From contig NZ_JBKBHX010000008.1 of the NCBI RefSeq assembly GCF_046299575.1, forward strand, positions 1 through 64,000: a DNA stretch of 64,000 bases, read 5' to 3'. A model generated the notes under the pieces. It searched no databases. It saw only the letters and a list, made by a program, of their open reading frames with translations, and was not told the DNA's origin. Shown here piece by piece: positions 41,796-50,507 of this stretch (positions are counted from its first letter, which is position 1; every line of letters starts with the position of its first letter). This stretch comes from Thermaurantimonas sp046299575. Its GTDB lineage: Bacteria; Bacteroidota; Bacteroidia; Flavobacteriales; Schleiferiaceae. The position numbers and the translations under genes are program-made.

Positions 41796-43142
41796 ATGAA
41801 AAAATTTATTGAAGTACTGAAAAATATCTGGAATATTGAAGAGCTAAGGTCAAAAATTCTTCTGACCTTAGGTCTTCTCTTCGTATACAGATTGGGTTCT
41901 AACGTGGTATTGCCAGGTATAGATCCCGATAGCCTCTCAGCACTTCAGCAGCAGACTGGCGACAATAATTTGCTAGGTATCCTTAACGCTTTTACCGGGG
42001 GTGCTTTTGCTAATGCCAGTATCATGGCACTTGGAATTATGCCATATATCTCCGCTAGTATTGTAATACAGTTGTTGGGCATCGCTGTTCCAAGTATTCA
42101 AAAGCTCGACAAAGAAGGTGAAAGTGGAAGAAGAAAGAAAAACAACTATACCCGAATTCTTACCATCTTCATAACCCTTGCTCAGGCACCGGGCTATCTC
42201 GCTAACCTTATTGCACAGCAGGTGCAGATAACAATTAGTCCTTCAACATTCTGGTTCCTTGGTATTCTAGTATTGGTTACCGGTACAATATTCGCCATGT
42301 GGCTTGGGGAGCGTATTACAGATAAGGGCATTGGTAACGGGATCTCGCTTCTCATTATGATAGGTATAATCGCTACCTTACCTCAGGCGTTCCTTCAGGA
42401 GCTAATAACCAAAATTGAAAACCAAACCGGAGGTATTCCCATCTTCTTGATTGAGATAGCAGCTCTGTTTGTAGTCATACTCCTCTCCGTCGCTCTTATT
42501 TCTGCTACACGTAAAATTCCGGTACAATACGCAAAACGTGTGGCAGGTGGCCGCATGGCTGATACACAGCTATCGCGCAGCTACATCCCACTCAAGGTCA
42601 ATGCTGCCGGAGTGATGCCGATCATTTTTGCTCAAGCTATCATGTTCATACCAATTACAATTCTTACCTACGCAGGCGCTACGGATAATCTCGGATGGAT
42701 TGTCTCTCTTTTCGGCAACATCAGCGGCTTTTGGTACAATTTCCTGTTTGCCGTTTTAATTATCCTGTTCACATACTTCTACACTGCTATACAGATCAAC
42801 ACCAACCAAATGGCTGATGACTTGAAGCGCAACGGGGGATTTATTCCAGGCATTAAACCTGGAAAGCCAACTGCCGAATACATCGACCTTATTTTGTCGC
42901 GAATTACGCTCCCAGGCGCCATCTTTTTGGCAATCATTGCAATACTTCCAGCCTTTGCAATGCAAGCTGGAGTAACTACACAGTTTGCCTACTTCTACGG
43001 TGGCACATCGCTTTTGATCATGGTGGGCGTGGTAATAGACACACTTCAACAAATTGAAAGCTATCTGCTAGCAAGGCATTACGATGGCCTGATCCAGAGC
43101 GGTAGGATTAGAGGTAGATCATCCATTTCAGTTGAACAATAA
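41796..43142 (+). CDS. secY: Protein translocase channel subunit SecY
   Basis: The 448-residue inner-membrane protein has ten membrane helices. LFVYRLGSNVVLPGIDPDSL opens helix 1 and the plug follows; RRIPVQYAKR-like segment RKIPVQYAKRVAGGR is the cytoplasmic loop that binds the ribosome and SecA; FIPGIKPGKPTAEYID is the second. SecY exports every signal-peptide protein in this window. Unlike in Bacteroides, where I recall map following secY, infA comes directly after. Confidence 0.98.
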   Translation: MKKFIEVLKNIWNIEELRSKILLTLGLLFVYRLGSNVVLPGIDPDSLSALQQQTGDNNLLGILNAFTGGAFANASIMALGIMPYISASIVIQLLGIAVPSIQKLDKEGESGRRKKNNYTRILTIFITLAQAPGYLANLIAQQVQITISPSTFWFLGILVLVTGTIFAMWLGERITDKGIGNGISLLIMIGIIATLPQAFLQELITKIENQTGGIPIFLIEIAALFVVILLSVALISATRKIPVQYAKRVAGGRMADTQLSRSYIPLKVNAAGVMPIIFAQAIMFIPITILTYAGATDNLGWIVSLFGNISGFWYNFLFAVLIILFTYFYTAIQINTNQMADDLKRNGGFIPGIKPGKPTAEYIDLILSRITLPGAIFLAIIAILPAFAMQAGVTTQFAYFYGGTSLLIMVGVVIDTLQQIESYLLARHYDGLIQSGRIRGRSSISVEQ

Positions 43143-43152
43143 AAACTACTAA

Positions 43153-43368
43153 ATGGCAAAGCAAGCTCTAATCGAACAAGACGGAACCATTATCGAAGCG
43201 CTTTCGAATGCCATCTTCAGAGTAGAACTCGAAAATGGCCACGTGGTGACCGCACATATATCCGGTAAAATGCGAATGAACTACATCCGCCTTTTGCCAG
43301 GTGACAAGGTGAAAATGGAAATTTCACCCTACGATTTAACCAAAGCAAGAATCATTTATAGATATTAA
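43153..43368 (+). CDS. infA: Translation initiation factor IF-1
   Basis: The 71 residues form the S1-type OB fold: MAKQALIEQDGTIIEALSNA, FRVELENGHVVTAHISGKMR and LLPGDKVKMEISPYDLTKAR. IF-1 occupies the ribosomal A site during initiation. It lies between secY and rpmJ. Confidence 0.98.
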   Translation: MAKQALIEQDGTIIEALSNAIFRVELENGHVVTAHISGKMRMNYIRLLPGDKVKMEISPYDLTKARIIYRY

Positions 43369-43374
43369 TTCATC

Positions 43375-43491
43375 ATGAAAGTAAGAGCATCTCTCAAAAA
43401 AAGAAGTCCTGAATGCAAAATCGTGCGCAGAAAGGGCAGACTTTATGTCATCAACAAAAAGAATCCAAAATACAAACAAAGACAAGGGTAA
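43375..43491 (+). CDS. rpmJ: 50S ribosomal protein L36, degenerate zinc ribbon
   Basis: A 38-residue frame from ATG 43375 to TAA at 43489-43491 starts MKVRASLKKRSPECKIVRR and ends PKYKQRQG. The family normally holds zinc with three Cys and one His. Here only Cys14 remains; the other positions are Ser11, Asn27 and Tyr33. This is the zinc-free (C-minus) form. Its position between infA and rpsM is canonical. Confidence 0.95.
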   Translation: MKVRASLKKRSPECKIVRRKGRLYVINKKNPKYKQRQG

Positions 43492-43502
43492 AACTTTGAA
43501 CT

Positions 43503-43880
43503 ATGGCCAGAATTGCAGGTATTGATTTACCAAAAAACAAAAGAGGAGAAATAGGCCTGACCTATATCTTCGGTATCGGCAGAAGCCGTGCTCGTACTAT
43601 ACTCAATATGGCTGGCGTCGATTATGATACCAAAGTACAAAACTGGACCGATGAACAAATCCAGGCAATCCGCAAGGTGATCTCTGAAAACTTTAAGGTG
43701 GAAGGTGAGCTGAGATCTGAAATTCAGCTCAACATCAAACGTCTAATGGATATTGGCTGCTACAGAGGTATCAGACACCGCAATGGTCTGCCTGTACGCG
43801 GTCAAAGAACAAAGACAAATGCTCGTACACGTAAAGGTAAGAGAAAGACCGTAGCTAATAAGAAGAAAGCCACTAAATAA
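43503..43880 (+). CDS. rpsM: 30S ribosomal protein S13
   Basis: The 125 residues start MARIAGIDLPKNKRGEIGLT and include YIFGIGRSRARTIL, GCYRGIRHRNGLPVRGQRT and TNARTRKGKRKTVANKKK. S13 contacts P-site tRNA and forms bridges to the large subunit. Confidence 0.98.
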   Translation: MARIAGIDLPKNKRGEIGLTYIFGIGRSRARTILNMAGVDYDTKVQNWTDEQIQAIRKVISENFKVEGELRSEIQLNIKRLMDIGCYRGIRHRNGLPVRGQRTKTNARTRKGKRKTVANKKKATK

Positions 43881-43893
43881 TCATTGAATACCT

Positions 43894-44283
43894 ATGGCTA
43901 AAAATACCAAAACAGTAAAAAAGCGCATTGTAAAAGTAGAGGCCGCCGGTGAGGCACACATCAATGCTACCTTTAACAACATCATTATTTCACTCACAAA
44001 TTTAAATGGTCAGGTAATCAGCTGGTCATCAGCTGGTAAAATGGGCTTCAGAGGTTCAAAAAAAAATACTCCCTACGCAGCACAGATGGCCGCTGAAGAT
44101 GCAGCTAAGAGTGCCTTAGAAGCCGGATTGAAAAAAGTGAAAGTATTTGTAAAAGGTCCTGGAGCCGGTAGAGAATCAGCAATCCGAACCATTCACAATA
44201 CAGGTATAGAAGTAACTGAAATAGTGGACGTAACACCAATTCCTCATAACGGTTGCCGTCCGCCCAAGAAAAGAAGAGTGTAA
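43894..44283 (+). CDS. rpsK: 30S ribosomal protein S11
   Basis: The 129 residues include GEAHINATFNNIIISLTN, GKMGFRGSKKNTPYAAQMAA and the C-terminal THIPHNGCRPPKKRRV-type tail PIPHNGCRPPKKRRV. S11 lies on the platform close to the Shine-Dalgarno site. It follows rpsM by 13 bases. Confidence 0.98.
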   Translation: MAKNTKTVKKRIVKVEAAGEAHINATFNNIIISLTNLNGQVISWSSAGKMGFRGSKKNTPYAAQMAAEDAAKSALEAGLKKVKVFVKGPGAGRESAIRTIHNTGIEVTEIVDVTPIPHNGCRPPKKRRV

Positions 44284-44304
44284 TAACAATTTTTAATCAT
44301 CCAA

Positions 44305-44901
44305 ATGGCACGATACAGAGGTCCGTTATCAAAGATAGCCAGAAGATTTGGAGAGCCAATCTTCGGCCCGGATAAAGCCCTGGAGCGCAAAAATTATCCT
44401 CCGGGCATGCATGGATTTACCCGCAAGAGAGGTAAAAAATCAGAATACGCCGTACAGCTTGCTGAGAAGCAAAAGGCGAAGTACACCTACGGAATTCTTG
44501 AAAAGCAATTCAGAAATCTCTTTGAAAAGGCAAACAGAGCTAAGGGTATCACTGGTGAAATTTTGCTTCAGCTATGCGAAATGAGGCTCGACAACGTGGT
44601 GTACCGCCTCGGCATTGCACCTACTCGCAGAGCTGCCCGTCAGTTGGTTAGCCATCGCCATATTGAGGTGAACGGCGAAGTAATAAACATTCCGTCATAT
44701 CACTTGAAACCTGGAGATGTAGTGTCTGTTAGAGAGAAATCAAAATCTCTCGAAGCAATTAATCTTACTAAAGGCACAAAAATGGATTGGCTCGAATGGA
44801 ACAGCGCTACAGCTTCAGGCCGAGTGCTAAACGCTCCACAGCGCGAGCAAATCCCGGAAAACATCAAGGAACAGCTTATCGTCGAGTTGTACTCTAAATA
44901 A
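44305..44901 (+). CDS. rpsD: 30S ribosomal protein S4, zinc-free type
   Basis: The 198 residues start MARYRGPLSKIARRFGEPIF. The S4 RNA-binding domain is MRLDNVVYRLGIAPTRRAAR and QLVSHRHIEVNGEVINIPSY. The N-terminal Cys cluster that binds zinc in some bacteria is absent. S4 initiates small-subunit assembly and can regulate the alpha operon. Confidence 0.98.
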   Translation: MARYRGPLSKIARRFGEPIFGPDKALERKNYPPGMHGFTRKRGKKSEYAVQLAEKQKAKYTYGILEKQFRNLFEKANRAKGITGEILLQLCEMRLDNVVYRLGIAPTRRAARQLVSHRHIEVNGEVINIPSYHLKPGDVVSVREKSKSLEAINLTKGTKMDWLEWNSATASGRVLNAPQREQIPENIKEQLIVELYSK

Positions 44902-44922
44902 TTAATTCAAACACCTGATTCT

Positions 44923-45915
44923 ATGGCTATTTTAAATTTTCAAAAGCCTGATAAAGTTATTTTAATTCATAGCAACGACTTTGAGGGTCAGTTTGAATTT
45001 AGACCTCTGGAACCCGGCTATGGTCTTACAGTGGGCAATGCCCTTCGCAGGGTTCTGCTGTCTTCACTCGACGGATATGCCATTTCTTCTATACGAATCG
45101 ATGGTGTAGAGCATGAGTTTTCTACTATAAAAGGCGTAGTAGAAGATGTAACGGAAATGGTTTTAAACTTCAAACAAGTTCGTTTAAAAAATCAAATTCC
45201 TACCCAGGAAAGCGAACTTGTTAAAGCCACTTTTAGTGGAATGAACCGCATCACTGCCGGTGATTTGGGTAAGTTCATTTCTGCATTCAAAGTGCTAAAT
45301 CCAGAGCTTGTAATTTGCAATCTCGACCCATCCGTTACACTCAACATCGAATTTACCATCGACAAGGGCAGAGGGTATGTGCCGGCTGAAGAAAACAAAA
45401 AAAGCACTGCTCCACTGGGTACCATCTTTCTCGATACCATCTATACACCCATTAAAAATGTTAAGTATAGCATCGAGAACTATCGTGTAGAGCAGAAAAC
45501 TGACTACGAAAAGCTGATCATTGAAATCGTAACAGATGGTAGCATCACCCCTCAGGATGCCCTGACCGAAGCAGCAAAAATCTTGATAGAGCATTTCATG
45601 CTCTTTTCTGACAAGCTGGTAAACGTAGAACCAGTGAAAGTAGAAGAGCCCGATACCTTCGACGAAGAGATCATCCGCATGCGCAACTTGCTAAAAACAA
45701 AACTCACCGATCTCGATCTTTCAGTAAGAGCTCTTAACTGCTTGAAAGCTGCAGAAGTCGAAACCCTCGGAGATCTGGTTTCATACACCAAGCAAGATTT
45801 GATGAAATTCAGAAATTTTGGAAAGAAGTCACTCACCGAATTGGAGGAACTCATCGAGTCTAAAGGTCTCTATTTCGGAATGGACTTATCAAAATACAAA
45901 TTAGACAAGGAATAA
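44923..45915 (+). CDS. rpoA: RNA polymerase alpha subunit
   Basis: The 330 residues have the dimerising N-terminal domain (residues ~15-235, with FRPLEPGYGLTVGNALRRVL) and the C-terminal helix-hairpin-helix domain (~255-325, with SVRALNCLKAAEVETLGDL and RNFGKKSLTELEELIESKG). It scaffolds RNA polymerase and contacts upstream DNA and activators. It lies three bases before rplQ. Confidence 0.98.
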   Translation: MAILNFQKPDKVILIHSNDFEGQFEFRPLEPGYGLTVGNALRRVLLSSLDGYAISSIRIDGVEHEFSTIKGVVEDVTEMVLNFKQVRLKNQIPTQESELVKATFSGMNRITAGDLGKFISAFKVLNPELVICNLDPSVTLNIEFTIDKGRGYVPAEENKKSTAPLGTIFLDTIYTPIKNVKYSIENYRVEQKTDYEKLIIEIVTDGSITPQDALTEAAKILIEHFMLFSDKLVNVEPVKVEEPDTFDEEIIRMRNLLKTKLTDLDLSVRALNCLKAAEVETLGDLVSYTKQDLMKFRNFGKKSLTELEELIESKGLYFGMDLSKYKLDKE

Positions 45916-45918
45916 AAA

Positions 45919-46452
45919 ATGAGACACGGACGTAAAGTAAACCACCTTGGCAGAAAAGCCGGTCACCGCAATAACATGCTCTCCAATATGGCGAGCTCAC
46001 TCTTGCTGCACAAGAGAATCACAACTACACTGGCCAAGGCGCGTGAATTGAGAAAATTCGTTGAACCTTTGATCACTCGTTCAAAGGAAGACAATACGCA
46101 CAATCGCCGTATAGCATTCTCTTACCTTAAAAATAAATATGCCGTCACTGAGCTCTTCAGAGAAATATCTGTAAAAGTGGCTGATAGACCCGGAGGCTAT
46201 ACCCGAATCATCAAATTAGGTAATCGACTCGGTGACAATGCTGAAATGGCCTTGATCGAGCTGGTAGATTACAACACTCTTTACACCAACGAAAAATCTG
46301 CTAAGAAAACCCGCAGAAGCCGCAGAGGTGGCAAATCAAAATCAGCACAACCCACTGCCGAATCAGCCCCACAAACTGAGCCTAACACTAATCAAACGCA
46401 AACTGAAAACGCAGCCGAGTCAACTGAAGCTAATGAAGCTGATAAGGCATAA
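45919..46452 (+). CDS. rplQ: 50S ribosomal protein L17 with long acidic tail
   Basis: The L17 core fills the first ~120 residues (MRHGRKVNHLGRKAGHR, NMASSLLLHKRITTTLAKAR, PGGYTRIIKLGNRLGDNAEM). A further ~55 residues follow: a basic stretch KKTRRSRRGGKSKSA, then a low-complexity run rich in Thr, Glu, Gln, Asn and Ala. Tails like this are frequent in Bacteroidota L17 but of unknown use. It is the last gene of the operon and is followed by a strong terminator. Confidence 0.97.
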   Translation: MRHGRKVNHLGRKAGHRNNMLSNMASSLLLHKRITTTLAKARELRKFVEPLITRSKEDNTHNRRIAFSYLKNKYAVTELFREISVKVADRPGGYTRIIKLGNRLGDNAEMALIELVDYNTLYTNEKSAKKTRRSRRGGKSKSAQPTAESAPQTEPNTNQTQTENAAESTEANEADKA

Positions 46453-46475
46453 ATTAACGCAAAGATTCTACAGTG

Positions 46476-46511
46476 AAAAGGGTAAAGCTTTTGGCTTTAC
46501 CCTTTTTTTTT
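46476..46511 (+). terminator. Rho-independent terminator of the ribosomal operon
   Basis: A 13-base perfect stem (46476-46488 with 46494-46506, core GGGTAAAGC/GCTTTACCC) encloses the loop TTTTG and runs into an uninterrupted T-tract. It ends the 17-kb transcript. Confidence 0.85.
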
Positions 46512-46628
46512 GCCTACTAAATGCGCTGGTATCGAAAAGCAAATTCATTTTTTGTCAAAAAACATTTAATAATGTTTTTGCCAGCTAACAGTTTTTTAAG
46601 AATCTCACTTATACAAATAATCCAGGTA

Positions 46629-46636
46629 TAAATTTG
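46629..46636 (+). promoter_or_regulatory. TAAATTTG -7 box of carA
   Basis: TAAATTTG matches TAnnTTTG. It overlaps a TTG codon at 46634 that could open the carA frame, so it favours the ATG at 46652 as the true start. No -33 element is obvious. Confidence 0.4.
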
Positions 46637-46651
46637 TCCAACTACAAGAAA

Positions 46652-47761
46652 ATGATTTCATCCATAAAACCTACAGCCGCAGTTGTACTCGAAGACGGCA
46701 CTGTGTTTTTTGGTCGCTCTATCGGCATCGAAGGTGAAACTTCAGGTGAACTGTGTTTTAATACCGGGATGACCGGTTATCAAGAAATCTTTACAGATCC
46801 CTCATACTACGGTCAGCTCATGGTCATGGCCTCAGTTCATATAGGAAATTATGGGGTGAGGGAAGACGAAAGTGAGTCGAATAGCTTGAAGATCAGCGGA
46901 CTAATTTGCCGAAATTTCACTAATCGCGGTTCACGTCCGGCGATGGATCAAGAACTAAAGGAGTTTTTTAAAAAGCACAAGACTATTGCCATAGCAGGCG
47001 TCGACACACGCGCATTGGTACAGCATATTCGCGACTTTGGCGCTCAAAATGCCGTGGTTTCCACCGACATTTCAAATCTCGATGACTTAAAAAAGAAGGC
47101 TAAGGCAGTGCCTACGATGGCCGGCTTGGAACTGTCATCTAAGGTGACCTGTTCGGAGCCATATTATTATGGCAACCCAGCGGCAACCTACAAAGTGGCT
47201 GCCTTAGATATGGGAATTAAGCAAAACATTCTCAGATGCCTGGCAGAAAGAGATGTGTATGTGAAAGTCTTTCCACTCAATACCTCGTTTGAAGAGTTTA
47301 CTTCTTGGCCGTGTGATGGATACTTCTTCTCCAATGGTCCTGGTGACCCGGCTGCCATGCCCACGACTGCTGAATTAGTAAAAAGAATCATTGACTTAGG
47401 CAAGCCCGTCTTTGGCATTTGCTTAGGACATCAAATCATCGGATTATCACAAGGCCTTGAGACTTTTAAAATGCATCATGGGCATCGAGGCATCAACCAT
47501 CCAGTGATGAAGAACTCAACAGGTAAGGGTGAAATTACTTCACAAAACCATGGATTTGCTGTAAAAAGTCAGTCTCTGCCCAACGATGGCTCAATACTTT
47601 TGACACATAATCACCTAAACGATCACACTGTGGCGGGCATCAAATTGAAAGACAAACCAGTTTTTTCAGTGCAGTATCATCCAGAATCAGCACCTGGTCC
47701 ACACGACAGCCGCTATTTGTTCGATGAATTTGTTAATCTATTAAAACAATACAAATCATGA
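46652..47761 (+). CDS. carA: Carbamoyl-phosphate synthase small (glutaminase) subunit
   Basis: With ATG 46652 the protein has 369 residues. The N-terminal domain shows VLEDGTVFFGRSIG and FNTGMTGYQEIFTDPSYYGQ. The class I amidotransferase triad is complete: Cys257 in FGICLGHQIIG, His343 and Glu345 in YHPESAPGPHD. It releases ammonia from glutamine for CarB, feeding pyrimidine and arginine synthesis. carB is not adjacent. The stop overlaps the eno ATG (ATGA), implying coupling. Confidence 0.96.
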   Translation: MISSIKPTAAVVLEDGTVFFGRSIGIEGETSGELCFNTGMTGYQEIFTDPSYYGQLMVMASVHIGNYGVREDESESNSLKISGLICRNFTNRGSRPAMDQELKEFFKKHKTIAIAGVDTRALVQHIRDFGAQNAVVSTDISNLDDLKKKAKAVPTMAGLELSSKVTCSEPYYYGNPAATYKVAALDMGIKQNILRCLAERDVYVKVFPLNTSFEEFTSWPCDGYFFSNGPGDPAAMPTTAELVKRIIDLGKPVFGICLGHQIIGLSQGLETFKMHHGHRGINHPVMKNSTGKGEITSQNHGFAVKSQSLPNDGSILLTHNHLNDHTVAGIKLKDKPVFSVQYHPESAPGPHDSRYLFDEFVNLLKQYKS

Positions 47762-49041
47762 GTATCATCACCGCAATCAATGGGCGTCAAATACTCGACT
47801 CCAGAGGTAATCCAACCGTAGAGGCCGAAGTTTGGCTAGAGACGGGTGAAATGGGAAGAGCAGCTGTACCCTCTGGTGCATCCACCGGAATTCATGAAGC
47901 TGTAGAACTCCGCGATGGGGATAAAAAATACTACCTGGGCAAGGGAGTTACAAAAGCTGTAGAGAATATTGAAAAAATCGCAGAGGCTTTAGTTGGGATG
48001 GATGTACTTGATCAGACAGCCCTTGACCATGCCATGATCGACCTCGATGGTACGGAAAATAAAAGCAATCTAGGAGCTAACGCTATTTTGGCCGTTTCAC
48101 TGGCTGCTGCCAGGGCAGCAGCCGAATTTACAGGATTGCCTTTGCATCAATACATCGGGGGAGTATCAGCTCGCACCTTACCTGTACCGATGATGAACAT
48201 ACTGAATGGAGGAGCGCATGCAGATAATTCTATTGATTTCCAAGAGTTTATGATTATGCCCGTAGGGGCTCCTACATTTTCTGAAGGTTTGAGAATGGGT
48301 GTAGAAGTATTTCATCACCTCAAGTCTGTTTTAAAGAAGAAAGGATACTCCACTAATGTGGGAGATGAAGGGGGCTTTGCTCCAAACATACAAAGCAACG
48401 AAGAAGCGATCGAAACAGTACTGCAAGCCATTGAAGCAGCTGGATATCGCCCCGGAGAGGACATATTTATTGCAATGGACGCTGCAGCCTCAGAGCTCTA
48501 TGACGAGTCCTCAGGAATGTATGTATTCAAAAAATCGTCGAAGCAGAAAAAGACTGCTGCTGAAATGGTAGAATATTGGAAGACGTGGATTCAGAAATAT
48601 CCAATTATATCTCTTGAAGATGCTTTGGCTGAAGACGATTGGGATGGATGGAAGCTACTCACCCAAGAACTTGGTCACAAAGTTCAGCTGGTAGGCGACG
48701 ACCTTTTCGTAACCAACGTCAAAAGATTGTCTACAGGCATCGAACAAAACATTGCCAATTCCATTTTAATTAAAGTTAATCAAATAGGAACCCTTACAGA
48801 AACAATCGCAGCTGTCGAAATGGCACACAGAGCCGGATATACAAGCGTGATCAGTCACCGAAGTGGCGAAACCGAAGACTCTACGATTGCTGATCTCGCA
48901 GTTGCACTAAATTCCGGACAAATAAAAACGGGTTCAGCATCAAGAAGCGATCGCATCGCCAAATACAATCAACTTCTTCGCATTGAAGAATATCTGGGCG
49001 ATACAGCATATTATCCCGGTAAAAAGGCTTTTAAATTTTAA
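47758..49041 (+). CDS. eno: Enolase
   Basis: The 427 residues are standard. ARQILDSRGNPTVE-type start GRQILDSRGNPTVEAEVW, NGGAHADNSIDFQEFMIMPV, GDEGGFAPN and SHRSGETEDSTIADLAVA carry the metal ligands and catalytic residues. Enolase interconverts 2-phosphoglycerate and phosphoenolpyruvate in glycolysis. It starts four bases inside the end of carA. Confidence 0.98.
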   Translation: MSIITAINGRQILDSRGNPTVEAEVWLETGEMGRAAVPSGASTGIHEAVELRDGDKKYYLGKGVTKAVENIEKIAEALVGMDVLDQTALDHAMIDLDGTENKSNLGANAILAVSLAAARAAAEFTGLPLHQYIGGVSARTLPVPMMNILNGGAHADNSIDFQEFMIMPVGAPTFSEGLRMGVEVFHHLKSVLKKKGYSTNVGDEGGFAPNIQSNEEAIETVLQAIEAAGYRPGEDIFIAMDAAASELYDESSGMYVFKKSSKQKKTAAEMVEYWKTWIQKYPIISLEDALAEDDWDGWKLLTQELGHKVQLVGDDLFVTNVKRLSTGIEQNIANSILIKVNQIGTLTETIAAVEMAHRAGYTSVISHRSGETEDSTIADLAVALNSGQIKTGSASRSDRIAKYNQLLRIEEYLGDTAYYPGKKAFKF

Positions 49042-49065
49042 TAACCCCCATAATTCACTGACCAA

Positions 49066-50376
49066 ATGATTACTGATAAACTCAAAGAGCACTTTCGAAG
49101 CAAAATCGAGCCATACAACAAGAAGGTAAAAGATTTTGTGGCTCAATATGGAGATCAAAAATTGGGTGAATACACCATAGCTCAGGTGTACCAGGGCATG
49201 AGAGGTATTACCGGATTGATATACGAAACTTCAAAGCTCGATCCAGAAGAGGGAATTCGATTTAGAGGGTACAGCATCCCCGAAATTCAAGAAAAACTGC
49301 CAAAGTATCCGGGCGGTAAGCAGCCATTGCCTGAAGGGCTTTTCTACCTACTATTAATGGACGAGCTACCTGACGATGACGCAGTGCGCCGAATGAGCAA
49401 CAACTGGGTTCGCCGTGCGCAGGTACCTCCTCATGTTTTTAAGGTGATTGACTCCTTGCCTCAGCATGCGCACCCAATGACGCAGTTTATTGCTGGTATT
49501 ACAGCTCTACGCACAGAATCGGAGTTTCAAAAAGCCTATCGCCAAGGCATCAGCAAAAAAGACTACTGGGATCCAGTGTATGAGGATGCAATGAATCTCA
49601 TCGCTCGTCTGCCACGCGTAGCTGCATACATCTATCGCCGTACTTATCGCAATGGCGACCATATCGAACCAGACCCGCGACTCGACTATTCAGCCAACTT
49701 TGCACACATGCTTGGTTTTGACAATCCTGAATTCTACGAGCTGATGCGCTTGTATCTCACGATTCATGCCGATCATGAGGGCGGTAATGTATCAGCACAC
49801 GCCATTCGCCTGGTGGGTTCAGCTCTGAGCGATCCTTATCTTGCCTTTGCTGCAGGTATGGCTGGTTTAGCTGGTCCATTACATGGTTTGGCAAATCAGG
49901 AAGTAATCCGCTGGGTGCTGGATATGAAGAAGGAATTAGGAGGTGGTCTGCCCTCAAAAGAGGAAATCGCCGAATACGTGAAGAAGACCCTCACCGAAGG
50001 CAAAGTGGTTCCGGGCTTTGGCCATGCAGTGTTGCGTAAAACCGATCCACGCTACATGGCTCAGCGCGAGTTTGCTCTTGAGTATATGCCTCACGACCCA
50101 ATGTTTTTGCTGATTTCTCGCATTTACGAGGTAGTGCCTGAAATCCTGGAGGCTACTGGCAAGGTAAAAAATCCCTGGCCAAATGTAGATGCTCATTCAG
50201 GTCAGTTGCTCATGTATTATGGACTGGTAGAGTACGATTTTTATACAGTACTCTTCGGTGTATCAAGAGCACTCGGTACTATGGCAAGCCTGATTTGGGA
50301 CAGAGCTCTAGGCCTTCCCATTGAGCGCCCCGGCTCTACCACTACAGATATTCTCATGCAGAAGTTCGCTAAGTAA
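49066..50376 (+). CDS. Citrate synthase, eukaryotic-type
   Basis: The 436-residue enzyme condenses oxaloacetate and acetyl-CoA at the entry of the citric acid cycle. Active-site segments are GPLHGLANQEV (His273), PGFGHAVLRKTDPR (His320) and NVDAHSGQLL (Asp). The N-terminal GMRGITGLIYETSKLDPEEG and RFRGYSIPEIQ match the form related to mitochondrial citrate synthase rather than the hexameric GltA of enterics. The neighbourhood carA-eno-citrate synthase is familiar from other Bacteroidota. A terminator follows. Confidence 0.95.
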   Translation: MITDKLKEHFRSKIEPYNKKVKDFVAQYGDQKLGEYTIAQVYQGMRGITGLIYETSKLDPEEGIRFRGYSIPEIQEKLPKYPGGKQPLPEGLFYLLLMDELPDDDAVRRMSNNWVRRAQVPPHVFKVIDSLPQHAHPMTQFIAGITALRTESEFQKAYRQGISKKDYWDPVYEDAMNLIARLPRVAAYIYRRTYRNGDHIEPDPRLDYSANFAHMLGFDNPEFYELMRLYLTIHADHEGGNVSAHAIRLVGSALSDPYLAFAAGMAGLAGPLHGLANQEVIRWVLDMKKELGGGLPSKEEIAEYVKKTLTEGKVVPGFGHAVLRKTDPRYMAQREFALEYMPHDPMFLLISRIYEVVPEILEATGKVKNPWPNVDAHSGQLLMYYGLVEYDFYTVLFGVSRALGTMASLIWDRALGLPIERPGSTTTDILMQKFAK

Positions 50377-50393
50377 TCTCTCTAAAAGTCAAC

Positions 50394-50424
50394 AAATCCC
50401 ACAGGGCACTGTGGGATTTTTTTT
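50394..50424 (+). terminator. Rho-independent terminator after citrate synthase
   Basis: An 11-base perfect stem (50394-50404 with 50409-50419, core TCCCACAG/CTGTGGGA), loop GGCA and an eight-T tract. It closes the carA-eno-citrate synthase transcript. Confidence 0.85.
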
Positions 50425-50507
50425 GTCTAAAATGTTTGATTTTTAGAACAATTATACGGTTTACATACGAATTGCCTAACTTGCAGCCAAATGAATTTCA
50501 AAAAACC

